Shown in pieces: positions 12,512-24,959 of a DNA stretch of 64,000 bases. The notes under the pieces were generated by a model, which was not told the origin of the DNA, did not search any database, and worked only from the letters and a program-made list of their open reading frames with translations. This DNA comes from Marvania coccoides (lineage: Eukaryota; Chlorophyta; Trebouxiophyceae; Chlorellales; Chlorellaceae): contig OY978107.1 of assembly GCA_963854735.1 (NCBI GenBank), positions 193,501 to 257,500 on the forward strand, written 5' to 3'. A program made the translations under genes and the position numbers. Position 1 is the first letter of the stretch. Every line of letters begins with the position of its first letter.

Positions 12512-15500
12512 TTAGATGGGACCATGGCCTGGGTGCGACGGCGGCGGCGGCGGCTGCATGGGCCCAGGGGGCGGGGGAGGTGGTTGCTGCATTGGCGGGT
12601 GCGGCGAAAGGTGAGCATGAGCGTGGGCGTGAGCGTGAGGCCCCGGCATGGGCCCCACCAAGTGACCCATAACCACGGGATGCTGCTGCTGATGCACGTG
12701 CTGCGCGTGCTGAGGCAAAGCTTGCAGGTACACCAGGCGAGATGGCAGCGCGTAGTGCTGGTGCTGGTGCTGCTGAGGCGGCGGCGGCGGCGGGGGCGGG
12801 AGTTGAGGGGTTGCCTGCTGCCGCTGCTGCATCACCAGGTGCTGCGCCGCGTGCTGCCGCTGCGCCGCCGCCAGCACCCGGTGGCCTGCCTGCAGCTCCT
12901 GCCGTCGCACCACCAGCACGGCCTCGTCGGCCGCCAGCTGCGCCTTGACGTTCTCCACCCGCTTCTGTTGCTCCGCCAGCTCAGCCTCCTGCGCGTCCAG
13001 GTGCTGAGCTCTGGAGGTGATCGCATCCGATTTGATGCGCACCCTGTGGTTCAGCTGCACCAGCTGCGCCTCCTCCTCATCAACCGCAGCCCTATCGAGC
13101 GAGGGGGGAGACTCCCGGCGACGGGGGCGGGACCTCCTCTCCCCCCCAGCCGTCCCTGTCGCAACCATGGCCGCAGCAGCAGCGGCAGGCGCCCTGCCCC
13201 CTCCCCCTCTCGTGGCCGTCAACATGCCAAAGTAGTTGGCTTCGTCGGGATGCGCAGGGCGCAGCTGCTGCTTGGACAGCACCTCGTCGCCGCCTTCTCC
13301 AAGCGGCGGAGCGTCGTAAAGAACTTCCCATTCGTTCCGCCGAGGCGACTCCCCCAGCGTGCCCATCCACCAGCCATTCTCGTACAGCGCCTCCACCCGC
13401 GCCCCGGGGCGCCACTGCGAGCTCGACAGCCGCGCGGCGCGACGGCGAGCCGATGCCGCAGAATCCGACAGCGGCCGGATTTGCACCTCCAGCCTCTCGG
13501 GGTCCCCGGGCCTAGGGGAGGCCAGCGGGAGCCACTCCGTCATGTGCCGGTTGCCGTCCATCTTCAGGTGCTTCAGCTTCACCCGGTAGAAGGAGAAGTG
13601 GGGGGCCACGGCGGCGGTCGACTGCGGCGGCGGCCAAATCGACAGGATTTCAGCCTCGTGCCACGCACCCCGCAGCCCCGACTCGTCGGTCACCCACCGC
13701 ACTTCCACACCGTGGCCCACCCGCAGCGCGTTGGCCGCCCTGCTGGGCGCCAACTCCCCCCAAACCGCCGTCTCCGCGTGGTCTTCAAACTCATCCTCTG
13801 CAGCAGGGTGCGCCTGCGCCAGCGCCGTCAGCACAGCCGCTGCAGCGTCCTCAGTCAGCGGGGAGGCCAGCGCCGCCGCCGCCGCCGCCGCGTCCCCTGC
13901 TTCCTCCGCATCTTCCGCCGCAAGGGTGGCGGCCGCAGAGTGCGTCTCACTCTGACTCAGACCCGGTTGCCGCTGCTGCCGCTGCTGGTGGTGTCTCGCC
14001 TGGCGCTGGTGAGGATGAGACTGGCCCCTTCCCGCGGCTCCCCCTTGCCTGTCCCCCCGCGCCATGCGCTCCGCAGCCTCCAGCGCCTCCACGTCTCGTA
14101 TGGCCTCAGGTTTTAGGTGCGCCCCCGGCAGCGGCGGCACTTCTGGCCTTTCCAGCCACGCAACGCCGCTTCTGCCCAGCGCGCGTTCTCTGGAAACCAT
14201 CAACGCCCGCAGCCACGACCTGAACTCGTCCCCAGAAGACCACTCCGCGGGGGCAGCTGCCGCAAAGGCAGCGGTGGGGCGAAAGGACGGCCGAGCCTGC
14301 CGCCCCGTTCTCGCGGGTGGCGGCTGCGAGTAAATGGCCACGTGGTGCCACTTGCGGGACACCAAGTCGAAGAGATACACCCCCGACTGCAGCGCGCCAT
14401 CCGCGTCCTTTTCCAACTCCTTTGAGTTGTAGTACGCATAGGCGATACGAGCCAGGGGGGCCGCGGCAGCTGTGGGGGGCGGAACGGCGGCCGCGGTGGC
14501 AGTGGCAGGTGCTGTGGCGCCGCGCTGCAGCCGCGTCGGCCTGCTAATGACCAGCATGGGGTGCTGGAGGGGGGGCAGGACGTGGTGGGGATTCAGCGGT
14601 GGCTGCGGGAGAGGCTGCTTGTACTGCTGCATCGTGATGCCAACGCTGGGGGCAGCGCCTCCAGCCTTGGCTGCCTCCACCGCAGCGGCGGAAGGGGGGT
14701 AGTTCGACGGTGCCAGGGAGTGCCGGGAGGAGGCAAGTAGGGCGGCAGCGGCAGACACGGCAGAAGGCTGCTGGCCCGCTGGCGCCGGCTGCTGTTGCGG
14801 CTGGTGGGTGGAGAATGCTTCAGACTGGATTGAAGCCTTCAAGCTCGCAGCTTCGGCTACAGCTTCAGCTGCAGCGGCCGCTAGCAAGGCCGGCATGCGC
14901 TGAAAAGTGGCCAGTCCCGTTGCCGCCGCTGCTGCTGCTGCTGTCCCGCCTCTTCGCAGCACCCCTTCCCTTGCATTGGTAGCGTCATCACCCTGGCCCT
15001 TCTCCTGCTCCGTCTCGTCGCCTAAATACAAAAATAAGCAATAAGATGGAAGCAGAAGAGTGGATTTTTCTTTTGGGGGGGAAAGGGAGGATATTTTAAC
15101 GAGACTTTTCTCCGTTACTCACCATCCAGCACCTGCGTGGCCTCCCCGCTCTCCTCTCCTTCGCTGTTTTTGGCGCCAGGCGAACGGGAGACCCGCCGCC
15201 GCCCTGCACTGCCGCTGCCGGGCGCGGGCCTCTGGGGGCAACCCCCTGCAGCGCCAGCACCCCGGATGCCTCGCCGAGGAGACAACCCAGGCGATGCAGA
15301 ATCCCGCAGACCCGCAAGGGCAGCAGCATCAGCTGCTGTAGGCGGCTCGATGGCCTCGCCGTCGCTTTCATGTTGCCGCCGCTGCTGCTGCCGCCGCTGC
15401 TGCTGCGGTTCTGGACGTTTGGCGGGGCTAGAGGTCGGCGCACGACTGCTTATGTCCATAGGCATCGCTTCCGCCTCCGCTGCTTCTCTACTCTGCTCTG

Positions 15501-16919
15501 CACCGGCAGTCTTGTGCAGGGGTCGCGGTGCATTTTGCTGGCTTGGCGCTTTGCTCCCGCCGCTGCTGCCGCTGGGGCGCGGGCTGTCAGCCACCTTGGC
15601 GCGCTTCGCTGGAGGCTGCTGCGGGGACGGCCGCTGCGCCTGCGCAGCTGTCTCGGCGCTCTTCACTGCTGCCGCTGCCGCCCCCGCCCCCCCGTTTTTT
15701 TGCCCCGCTACCTCGCCTGCCTCCTCCGCCGGCGCCGCTGCGAGGGACATGACCGCATCTCCCCCAATCGACAGCTCCTCAGCCTCCTCATCGATGTTTA
15801 TTATTTCAGTAGAAGTCGGAGAAGGCGGCTCTGGCTCTGGCTCTGGCGGCTGCTGCTGATGCGGACCGCCTCCTTCCCCTCCACCCCCACTCCTGCTACT
15901 GTCCCCGCCCCCAGCTCCGTCTCCGGTGCCGTTGGCGGCCGCTCCACCCCCTCCAGCGCCCCCAGAATCGCCCTCCTCTTCATCAACGTCGGCGGCAGCA
16001 TCGCCACCGTTTTCCTCTCCTCCATTCTCCTCCTCCTCCTCCTCTTCCTCGCCCCCCACCTCTTCTTCCTCCTCTTCAGTTTCGCCTCGCGCCCTTTTCC
16101 GCTGCTTTTCTTGCTTCTTCTGCGCCTTGCGCCTGTTGCCCTCCTCCTCCACCTGGAACATGCGCGCCTTGGGGCGGTACGCCTTGTCGGGCTTCTCCAC
16201 CTGGAAGGCGTTGCGCTTCAGCGTGCCGTGCCACAGCCGGCAGTCGGTCAGCTTGTGCTCTTCGTGGGGCGCGTCCTGCAAATAGAAACATCAGTAGTAT
16301 AGGTGTTGGACTAATAACAATGCATACTAGTACGAACATGCAAATAAAAGGCAAAGCGAATACAAAAGTCGCAAAAAAAAGGTATTTTGAGGGGTGGATT
16401 TACAAAGTCAGTGAAAAAAACACTCGAGTCAGCATGAGGTGTAAAACGTACCGGGTAATCTACGTATTTGACGGTGACCTTGCTGGAGGTGACCTTGGTG
16501 GCCTTGCCCATGTAGTACACCTCACAGTGGTTGTCTGAGGCCACCAGCACGTTTTCACTCGGCTTGATCTTGAGAGGGGCGGAGGGGTGCTGCCATTTCT
16601 TTGCGCCGCCGCTGCACGCCCAGCACTTCCAGATCTTGTCCCCAGGGCCCTCCGACTCGTTGGCTGCACGCGCATACGCGAAAAGGGGGGGCAAACGTGC
16701 TAAAAGCTGGTTTTGGGAGGGGAGATTGAAACATCTTGGGCACCGAATGCTCTGATGGTCGATGAAATGGCATTGGAGGGGTGCTCAAATGATGCCATGT
16801 GGCTTACCGTATCCTGCGCATCGCCAGTGGAAGGCCTGCGGGCACAGGTCGCAGCAAAGAAGTTTGCCAGCGAGGTTGCAGGCCCCGCAGGTCGCTTCCC
16901 ACACGTCTTCGTCGCTCAT
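12512..16919 (-). CDS. PHD finger-Agenet chromatin reader
   Basis: Predicted nuclear histone-binding protein, 1,328 aa, exons on the minus strand 16919-16808, 16663-16452, 16275-15123, 15021-12512. Residues 11-54 form a PHD finger with a C4HC3 pattern (CGAC, CDLC, HWRC, CWAC) split by the first intron. A Tudor-like stretch follows (NVLVASDNHCEVYYMGKATK). The middle is long and disordered: an acidic Glu/Gly region, Ser/Pro/Gln-rich segments and basic patches. Around residues 925-1090 lies a tandem Agenet-type region (GHGVEVRWVTDESGLRGAWH; WRPGARVEALYENGWWMGTL). A coiled coil and a Pro/Gln/His-rich tail end the protein. PHD and Agenet modules both read histone tails, so a role in chromatin regulation is likely; target mark unknown. 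Homopolymer tracts make internal frame errors possible, but all joins close. Confidence 0.85.
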
Positions 16920-18133
16920 GCTGCTTTAGCCGACAATCAAAAGCATATAAGCGTAAAAGAGCGCAAAAGAGGTGACCGCAGGCGCTGAAATCAAAATCCA
17001 AGGAACGAATTTACGGTCACGATTTTTTTGGTTTAAATGCATTTATTTGGAGTAGATCGATGGGTAGAAGAAGCATACATGTGAGTACAAAATCACATGT
17101 AAAAAAAAACTAAAAAAAACTCGAATGGTTTTTTTTCTTAGTCGAACCTCTACAGAAGAAAATTTTGATGGAGCCTCGGAGATGGGGTGCCCCCTCGTCT
17201 GCAGCTCTCGAATGGTGCATATCGCCGGCCAGCCGCATGGATATCTTGCCCTACCAGCCAAGTCTGCATTGCCATTTCGCCCTTATTTTTACGCAATATG
17301 CTGGCAGCCTATTTTTTTGGGGGGGGGGGTAGTTACGGGGGGGGAATCCAGGTACGTGTGGCATGGCATGCTGCATGACATTGAATACGCAATGTTCTCC
17401 CACAATATACTTGATGTCTCCCTGCAAGTGGGCCTGCGACTACCATAATTTTACACACACAAAGGCAAACAAACATTCTTGAATTATCTATATATGGGAG
17501 AATGATGAAGGGCCTAGCAGCTCATTACAGGAAGGTCGTTCAGCACCGCCATGCCAACTTTGGCTGAGGACATGCTAAAGCAAATGCGAGGAAAGAAAGA
17601 AAGAAAGAAGAAAGGAAGAATCACTCTGTTGCGTAATAACCGGCAGCTTCTTCAGGCGAACAAAAAGTAGGGTGATGAATGGCAGAGGGTGATATAGGAA
17701 GCGAGTGAAGGTGAGAACGAGGAACGCTAAAGGTACAAAAGAATGAAGAAAGGGTGTTTCTTTCTTTTATAAAACGAGGGCTGAGGTGTAGAGGGGCATT
17801 CAGTTCAAGCATGACGCGCAGTTTTGGATAAAAAAAGATAAAACAGAACCAAAGGAAACCAAGCACAAAATGAAAAATGGGGCAAGACTAAGGACACCTA
17901 CCGGATAGAGAGATTGCGGCAGGAAAAAAAGGGCTTATATTCATGTGTAGATAATAGTAGTAAAGAGGAAAAGAAACAAAGAAGAACGAAATTTTGTTCA
18001 TTATTAGAGATTGCCCTGCTCAAAGTTGCTTTTTATTCCAGCCAATTTAAAAACTGAACAAAAAAAATTGAGAGGGAGAAATGGATGAAAAAAGGGCGAC
18101 TCAAAAAAAAAAATAGAAACCGAAACTGTGTTG
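16920..18133. other. Intergenic between PHD-Agenet and MYB genes
   Basis: 1.2 kb, AT-rich with a G10 run near 17330 and A-rich stretches. It holds the PHD-Agenet promoter and the MYB 3' flank; no gene supported. Confidence 0.5.
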
Positions 18134-21100
18134 TCACACGCACTCCAGCAGGGCACGCAGGCTGGACCGCACATCGGAGCTGTTGAGCACAGATGAATCC
18201 CGTCCGCCTGCCTGAGCAGCCGCAGCTGCCTCTGCCGATTGTTCCTTGTCCTTCTTGGCAGTAATGGTCTGCTGCAACAGATGCTGCTGATGTGGTCGTT
18301 GCGGCGCAGGCGTGGGCGCGTCATCAGGAATGAAGGTGGCGGTGGCACGGGGCGGCGGCGGTGGCATTTCGCTTCCACCAGCCGCTCCGCTGCCGTCGCC
18401 TCCCACCGCACGCTGCAGGGCAGCGGCCAGGAAGACGCGCCCGTGCGAGGGCGGGGGCTCCTGCGACATCAGCAGGTTCCCGGCAGCTTCCGCCAGGAAA
18501 AAGCAGGGAGCGGGGGTCACCGCTGCCGGCGGGGAAGCTGAGAACGGCGTGGCCGCCACCGCTTCGGTATTCGCCTCGGGGTGCGCCTTCGTGCGCGCGC
18601 GCTTTTCGGCATGCGGGCTGCACTGAGAGGCGGTGCCGGGGACAAACTCTAAAGACTCGGAAGAAGGATCGACGGCGGCAGGGGCGGCAGCAATGGAGAT
18701 ACTGCCATCTGCGGTGTGAAGGGGGTAGCCCCCCGTCTCCAAGGTCATCAGCGACTCCCGCCGCGTCGCGTTGGCCACAGCAGCGGGGGTACCATCCACC
18801 CCAGCAGCGGCAGCCTCTTCTATGGCGCTGCCTGGCGCAGCGTTCGCGCCCGTCATGGCGGTGATCGCGCTGCTGTTGCGGTGGCCCAACGCAGCGTCCA
18901 CGTCCAGCCGCCGCGCCACGGAGGCGATGGAGGCGCGCCGCGCGCCCGCGGCGTCCTCGGCAGCTGCAGACGCTGCCGCCGCCGCTCGTGCCCATTCCGG
19001 GGTGACCAACCCGTTGAACTGCCCAGGGGAACTGGCTAGGTAGTCGTCATCCTCCAGCGCCAAGCCCCTCCCCAGCTTGTGCCCGCTCGCCAGCGCCCCA
19101 GGGGAACGTAGCAGGTCTAGAATGAACGGCGAAGCCAGCCCGCCGCCGCCAGCGGGACTCTGCCGCCGCCCAAACGGCGGGGTGCCGTGCACGCCCCCTC
19201 CAGGGGTGGTCCCGCCCCCTAGAAAGGTAGCGGTCACACCCGCTCCGCCTGCGCCGCTGCCGCCTGCGCCTGGCGAGCAGCGCGCGGGCGTGACTGCCGC
19301 TCCAGCGGCTGCGTCGCCGCCTGGCTGCGCGGGGCCGAAGGCGGCGGCGCGGGAGGGGTGCGGGCGCTTGCGCCGGGACCAGGGGGGCGTGGAGGCGGGG
19401 GCCAGCAGCACCGGAGAGTTAGGCTGCTCCTGGTCAGACCCGCTGCTGCCGCTGCCCATAATCCGGCCTGCAGCAGGCATGTTGGACCCCATGATCAGCG
19501 GGGGCTCCTCTGAGGGGGATGGCGGGTGCTGCGGGCGGCGAGGGGTGGTGGCGGTGGCGGTGGCGGTGGCGGCGGAGGCAGTCTTGCCGCGGCTGCCGGC
19601 GCTGCCGTCAAGGCTGTGGCGCCGCATGTTTGTCGCCCCTCCTGGCTGTTGTTCCTGTTGCTGCTGTTGTTGCTGTTGCTGTTGCTGTTGCTGCTGGTGG
19701 CCGCCTTTGGCAGACTGCAGCGGGGAAAAAGCTGTGCGCTGGTGGGTGGCAAAGCTGAACCGCCGCTGCTCACCCTCCGAGCCTTGTCCGTGGGACCGCG
19801 AGGGGGACGGGGTGGGTGCGCCCGACCGGTCAGACATCGAGATCTGCTCGGAAGCTGCCCTTTCCAGCAGTGCTATCGTCGACAGCCCATGCTGCGCGTG
19901 CTGGCTGGGGCTGGCGCGCGGTGAAGGCCGCGACACGTCCGCGAGAGGTGGGGGGTCGCTGTGGGTGCGCACCAGCGCGGTGGCAGCCGCTTTTAGGGCC
20001 GCAGCCGCCGCTGACCGCCCGTGAGCTGTTTTCCCCTTGCTGCCCCCCCAAGGCCCGCGCCTAGGGACGTAGTCCTCGTCTTCCTGTCTCTCAACCCCCT
20101 CCCCCAGGTAGTAGTCATCGTCTCCGTCCGTATCGCTGTCTTTCCAGAAGGATTTGCGGCGGAACGGGCGGTGAGGCGCCGCGGCAGCGCCTCCAGCAGC
20201 GTAGCCCGCTCCCCGCACGGGGGAAGGGTGCTCGCTGGACACGGGGGAGGCAGCAGGGATCTTCTTGCGGGAGGGGCGGCCTGGGCGGCGGCCAGGAGGG
20301 GGCGGACGCTTCCCTGCCCGCCCCGCTGCTGCCACCGCTGCCGCAGATGCTTCCCCTGCCGCCGCGTCCGCTGCAGCATCCACAAAGCCGTCGGAAGAGT
20401 CATCGTCCGCGCCGCCATCGCATGCTTCGTTGCGCCGCCCTTTGGCGCGCCGCGGCACCGCGGCTCCATCAGAAGCAAGCGCCACGGCGGCTGCCGCCGC
20501 CCGCGCCGCTGCTGCGGCCTCCGTGTTGCCGTGGAGATGGTGCCAGCGGGTGCGGCACTGCTGCGGGGTGCGCCCTTTGAGGCTCTTGCTCACCGCCGAC
20601 CAGCTTTGGTCGTGGTCTTCGGCTAGGGCCACCAGCTGGGCGTCTTCTTCAGCCGTCCATCCGTCCCGGCGAATGGAAGGGTCCAGGTGCCGCCGCCAGC
20701 GGCCCATGCACTGCTGGTCGGTGCGCCCGGGCATAGCGCGCGCGATGATCGCCCAGGAGTTGCCGTGGTCAGACACCAGCTGCGCCAGCTGTGCGTCCTC
20801 CTCGGCGCTCCACTTTTCGCGGCGAATGTCTGGATTCACGCGGTGGCGCCACCGCTGGGCGCACTGCTGGCCAGTTTTCCCCGGGATGTTGCGCGCGACC
20901 TCGGCCCACTTGTTGCCCAGCTCGCCCTGCGCGGGGGAGGCGAAAACAAATTTGAATGTTAGTGGAGATTAAGATTGGGCGGGAAACGGACCGGGCGGGC
21001 TCAACACGCACCTGCCAATGCGCAAGCAGCCTGTCTTCTTCGGGGCTCCATACGCCGGACTGCAAAGGGGTGGGTTGGTTAGTCGGACTGGAGTGCTGGG

Positions 21101-21179
21101 CGAGGCGGGATGGAGATGATTGAAACGCAGAACGGGCAAAGCGGGCCCCTCCCACCGGCATGCTTACCTTATTCCCCAT
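18134..21179 (-). CDS. R1R2R3 MYB transcription factor
   Basis: Three-repeat MYB, 950 aa; exons on the minus strand 21179-21168 (only MGNK), 21059-21012 and 20926-18134. Repeats: R1 about 5-52 (SGVWSPEEDRLLAHWQ...W...QQCAQRWRHRV), R2 58-104 (REKWSAEEDAQLAQLV...RWRRHL), R3 110-155 (RDGWTAEEDAQLVALA...RTRWHHL). Each repeat has regularly spaced Trp residues and a QQC recognition helix. In plants three-repeat MYBs bind MSA elements and control G2/M genes, so a cell-cycle role is plausible by family. The remaining 800 residues are low complexity with poly-Gln, poly-Ala, Ser/Pro and Gly tracts. The first exon has only four codons, so automated prediction may miss the start. The CAG/CAA-type glutamine run (about 19650-19700) may be length-variable. 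Confidence 0.9.
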
Positions 21180-22610
21180 TTTGGGTATGTAGCCAATGCC
21201 AAGATTCAATTGATGCGTCGGAAACCGCGGTTATATTTTATGCCCATTTGTTAAATTAAATTAAATCCTCGAGAGTGCCAGCCTCTCAGAACCTGGAGTT
21301 TGCACAACCAAGTCCAATTGATTTGAAGTGGGTGGAGTGTGGGAGCGTTGTTAACCTCGGTTCCTCGGTTAACAAGGGGGGGGGTGCGTGTTTTGCATTT
21401 TTGGCGGGAAATTATTTTTCAAATTGCCGCACTTTCCGCGGCACTGTATTTTGCGCTTCTTGCTCCTGCCGACATGCATGGCGGTACTCATGACAGTGTG
21501 CATCCATGTGTTCAGAAAAAACGGCAATTTTGCTGGTTTGGAAATCAGCAAGCGTTCGTGATGCCGTTCGTGATGCTGCAGTTCAAAATTCATGATCTCG
21601 ATCTCTGAGGAGAAGCGTCAGTAGCATGTTGTCAGATTGTCACCAGGCTGTAGATAAGTGAAATTCATGATCTGCAACGTGCAAATAATGATTTTCGAGG
21701 TGTTAGCCCTCCTGGCGGCGTGGCTAAGATGACCAGAGTGCCCTTGGGAGACCGTCCGAAAAGCCATATTTCCGCAGGCTGCTGCTTGGGTCGTCATAGA
21801 AAGCACGACTGCCGGGCCGGAGCGTCAGAAGCCCCGCCATTTCGCTCGCCCTTTCTGGAGCAGCAGGCAGTGCTGCAGCAGGCCAAGCAGATGAAGAACC
21901 TCTGGGATGCTGGCATGGCATCGCTGGCCAATTCGTCAGACTTTTAAAATGACGAATGAGAGCACAGTAATGCATTTCTATCTCATTTTTTTTTTCAGTG
22001 TTGGCGCAGCTCAGTTCAAACCATACAATAATTACTTCGTTTTCAAGCAGTCTACATCTATTGGCTGCTAGCCTGCGCACGGAACACGCGACTTTCCATA
22101 ACCTCCGCCCCAACTTGATATAGAAGCGTGCTTCTCTGCCCGGTGGCCGCCCATGAGTGCTAGCAGGTTTCCATGGAATTCCAACTATCGTAGTTACTCT
22201 GTCGCAACAGCTCCACGCCATTCGCCCAGCACAATTTAACCTCCTAAACGCTCTTCGCAACTAGCCATTTCGCTGCACGCTTTGCACAATCTCCGCTGCT
22301 GAATTCGGAAGCTGCGAGCGGCGCAAATACATGGCAGCAGCAAACTACGGAGGCCATCTTCCTCCCATTCCTGGCAGCATTAAATACGCCCCTTCTTCAT
22401 TAGGGCAGCTCGCATCCTTCCGGCGCCGCAATCGGGAACCGCAACAGCAAATAAATAAATACAAATATATATTGCCGGCTCAAAATCAAAACATGAACTA
22501 TTGCCACCTCCGTATACTCACTGCTGCTCTTTACCATGCAACATTAGTCTACGCCAGAGCCATTTTCATCAACGCAGCTATAGGCTTTCTTCGTTCTCTC
22601 CACCCCACTT
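21180..22610. other. Intergenic between MYB and sulfotransferase genes
   Basis: 1.4 kb; apart from one possible small frame at 21729-21947 no gene is supported. It holds the MYB promoter (with GTTAACC...GGTTAAC inverted repeat near 21350-21375). Confidence 0.45.
21729..21947 (+). CDS. Possible small protein, unrecognised
   Basis: A 72-codon frame from ATG 21729 to TAA, more GC-rich than its surroundings. The C-terminal half looks protein-like (FLEQQAVLQQAKQMKNLWDAG, an amphipathic helix), while the N-terminal half is Arg/Cys-rich without a known motif. It could be the last exon of a larger gene or chance coding. No homolog recognised. Confidence 0.25.
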   Translation: MTRVPLGDRPKSHISAGCCLGRHRKHDCRAGASEAPPFRSPFLEQQAVLQQAKQMKNLWDAGMASLANSSDF

Positions 22611-23866
22611 TCAACCTCCTTCGGGGTGCACTGCTGCCGCAAACTGCTCCGCCCGCTTTAACACCGCCTGGTAAACGATGGTTTCCGCTGCCGCCAGCTC
22701 GTTCAGCACCGCCATTGTGCGCCCCGTCGGCTGGCACGTCTCGTTGAGGTGCCGTGTCCTGCTGCGATTTTGGAGCTTGCGCTTGTCTGCCACAGAATGG
22801 AAGGCGGTGGAAAACTGCGGCGCCCACCTCGCACCTAGGTGGAAGCTGCCTGGATTCTCCAGCAACAAAACCACGCACTGGGCCAGGTTATCAAGGGTGG
22901 TTGCCAGCGCTTGGTTGAAATAAATCGACGAAAAATCGTTGGCTTTTCGCAGCAATGCCTCGTCTGCTAGGCCGCTGAACATCCTGAAGGGCTCGTTCAG
23001 GCAGCCGTGCCCGTGCTGGTCGCGCCCATAGCGTAATATGGCGCGCAGAGTGGCCTCGTCGAGGCTGTTTATGCACCTTGATGAAAGAAGAGCACAAGGA
23101 TGATGTTTGAGTGGAATAAAGAAGAATTTGAGAAACTGCATGGATACGTCTTTTAAAGAATCGCAAGTCTTCATCAGACTGTGGATTTGAAAGAAATTGC
23201 GTGTTTCGCCTTCGCTGCCGGAGTAACTCACTTGAAGTCTGGATGCCGCCCTTCATTGTGATCAAAGTATCGAAAAAAATAGCACGATAGAATGCGGTCC
23301 ACGGGGGCCCTGAAAACGGTGACACACGTAAAATTCCCCACCACTGCGTCAGAAAGAAAGTCGGCCAAGGATACTGTACTGTTGTAACGCAAATTCAGCT
23401 CCCGCATGCCCACGTGGTAGCTGGCGAAGGGAAAGTGTCCTGCTATTACGGCCGTTTTGCCGGGAAAAACGGACCCGATGGAGTAGGTCTCGCAAGAAAT
23501 GTCGTCTAAGCAAGGGATGAGGCGAGTCAAGTTTTGCTCGATAACCGCCCCGTGCAGGGCAGCGCGGAAAGAGGTGCCAGCCGTTTTCCTTTGGTGCACA
23601 AACACCAGGGGATTATTTTCCGACACGTTTGAGTTGATGGGAGGCAGCGGGCGAGCGAGAAAACGCTCCACGAGGCTGGCAGGACCGCCTCTGCTTTCTT
23701 CAAAAGTGAGGTTCCAAGAAGAAAAGGTGGGGGGGATTTGGTGGATGAGTTGTAGAAGGTAGTGCTTGAGGCTTGCGCGCGTGTTTCCCTGATGTAGGAG
23801 GAAAATTACGGCCGCTGCGAGGAAGAGTGCCAAGACTGCTGCTCTCTGAAGAGAGAGAGCCCTCAT
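22611..23866 (-). CDS. Type II membrane sulfotransferase
   Basis: Golgi-type carbohydrate sulfotransferase, 362 aa, exons on the minus strand 23866-23232 and 23064-22611. I chose ATG 23866 because it places a single hydrophobic anchor (VLALFLAAAVIFLL) near the N-terminus, the usual type II topology; the frame is open further upstream but without such a signal. The PAPS 5'-phosphosulfate loop is FVHQRKTAGTSFRAAL with the key Lys near residue 94. A later VTVFRAPVDRILSCYF fits the 3'-phosphate-binding strand (R..P..R..S). There are several N-glycosylation sequons (NLT, NVS, NST, NFT). It resembles heparan-sulfate/galactose-type sulfotransferases. With the sulfatase at 0.4-3 kb it may act on sulfated cell-wall glycans (inference); acceptor unknown. 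Confidence 0.85.
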
Positions 23867-24959
23867 GAAAGGAAAACTAGGAGCCAAATTTGAGGCCAAC
23901 AACTTCAAACAGCATACTACACTGCGATCATGGTTCAAGAGGCGTGTGAAGAGAGAAGATGGCAAATAAACTGGCAACTGAAGTTCGCAAATAAAAGGTT
24001 GTCGATGGAAAAAAATGGCTTTGGCGTACGACGTGCTCACTAAATGTGTTAACTTGATAAAGGGTGTATAAACACTGCGGATTGCCTTACAATTAGCAAG
24101 ACAAATTAAATTTAGATTTGAAATTTGGCCGGGCGACGATCGTGTCAAGCTCTCGAAAACAAGAGGTTTTGAATTATTACATAGTTTATTATTATTTATA
24201 TTCTAAGTATTTACCGTTGGCGTCCAAACGAAGCCAAGAAAGAGTCTACTCTACGGTAGAGTTGACCCATAAGTAGGCTCTCTTTAATCGCCACAGCCCA
24301 CCAATAACCCCAAATACGATGCTTAATACTTCTATAACGGCATCAATCACATCAAGAAAATGACAATGGAAAAATTGTGTCTTTGTTTATAGGCCGCCGA
24401 CAATAAATTGAAGAACAGTTTGCAGCACCCAAATTTGCCACGCAATTAGCTTAATTGTCTTTAAATAAGCTATTAAATTTATTTATTAAAAAATAATGAT
24501 GCTGTGAAATGGCTCTTCAAAGCCTTGGCTGGTATTTCTTTTTCTTATTTCCTCCTGCATGGAGCAGACGAATTAGTCTTGAATCCATTCTTAACCGGCC
24601 ATGCACTGAATGAAAAGTTCCCTGCGTATTTAAATTTTGAACAGAAGAGAAGGAGGACTTAAAAACCTGGCAGCGGCGGTTGGAGCAGTGCCGCCAGCGG
24701 TCTTGCTGTCTAGACACAGGCAGCGCGCTTTCTCGCCCTCGCCCAACCCATATCAGCGTCCCCAGGTACCTAAGAGGTCGTGTTCTGGGCCAATTCCTTC
24801 TTCTCTTGCAGTCTGACGAAAAATTGCCACGCTGGAATCGTAAAAGCGCGGCCTTTTCTCCTCTCACAACCCCCGTCGCACATACCGTAGAACCAAATTA
24901 GTATTTATCTTAGCCTCGAGACGTGATAAACACTCAAATTTAGCAGGAGCGCCACGCGC
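23867..24959. other. Intergenic, AT-rich
   Basis: 1.1 kb between divergent sulfotransferase and cystatin genes, so it holds both promoters. A nested inverted repeat lies at 24243-24280. No gene supported. Confidence 0.5.

Noticed and set aside
12497..14116. Long plus-strand frame opposite the PHD-Agenet gene
   Set aside because: An antisense shadow of a GC-rich exon, Arg/Leu/Pro-rich without domains; the minus strand carries recognisable domains and introns.
23867..24148. Upstream extension of the sulfotransferase frame
   Set aside because: The open frame begins further out, but the type II anchor and family length fit the ATG at 23866; the upstream part is AT-rich, non-protein-like sequence.
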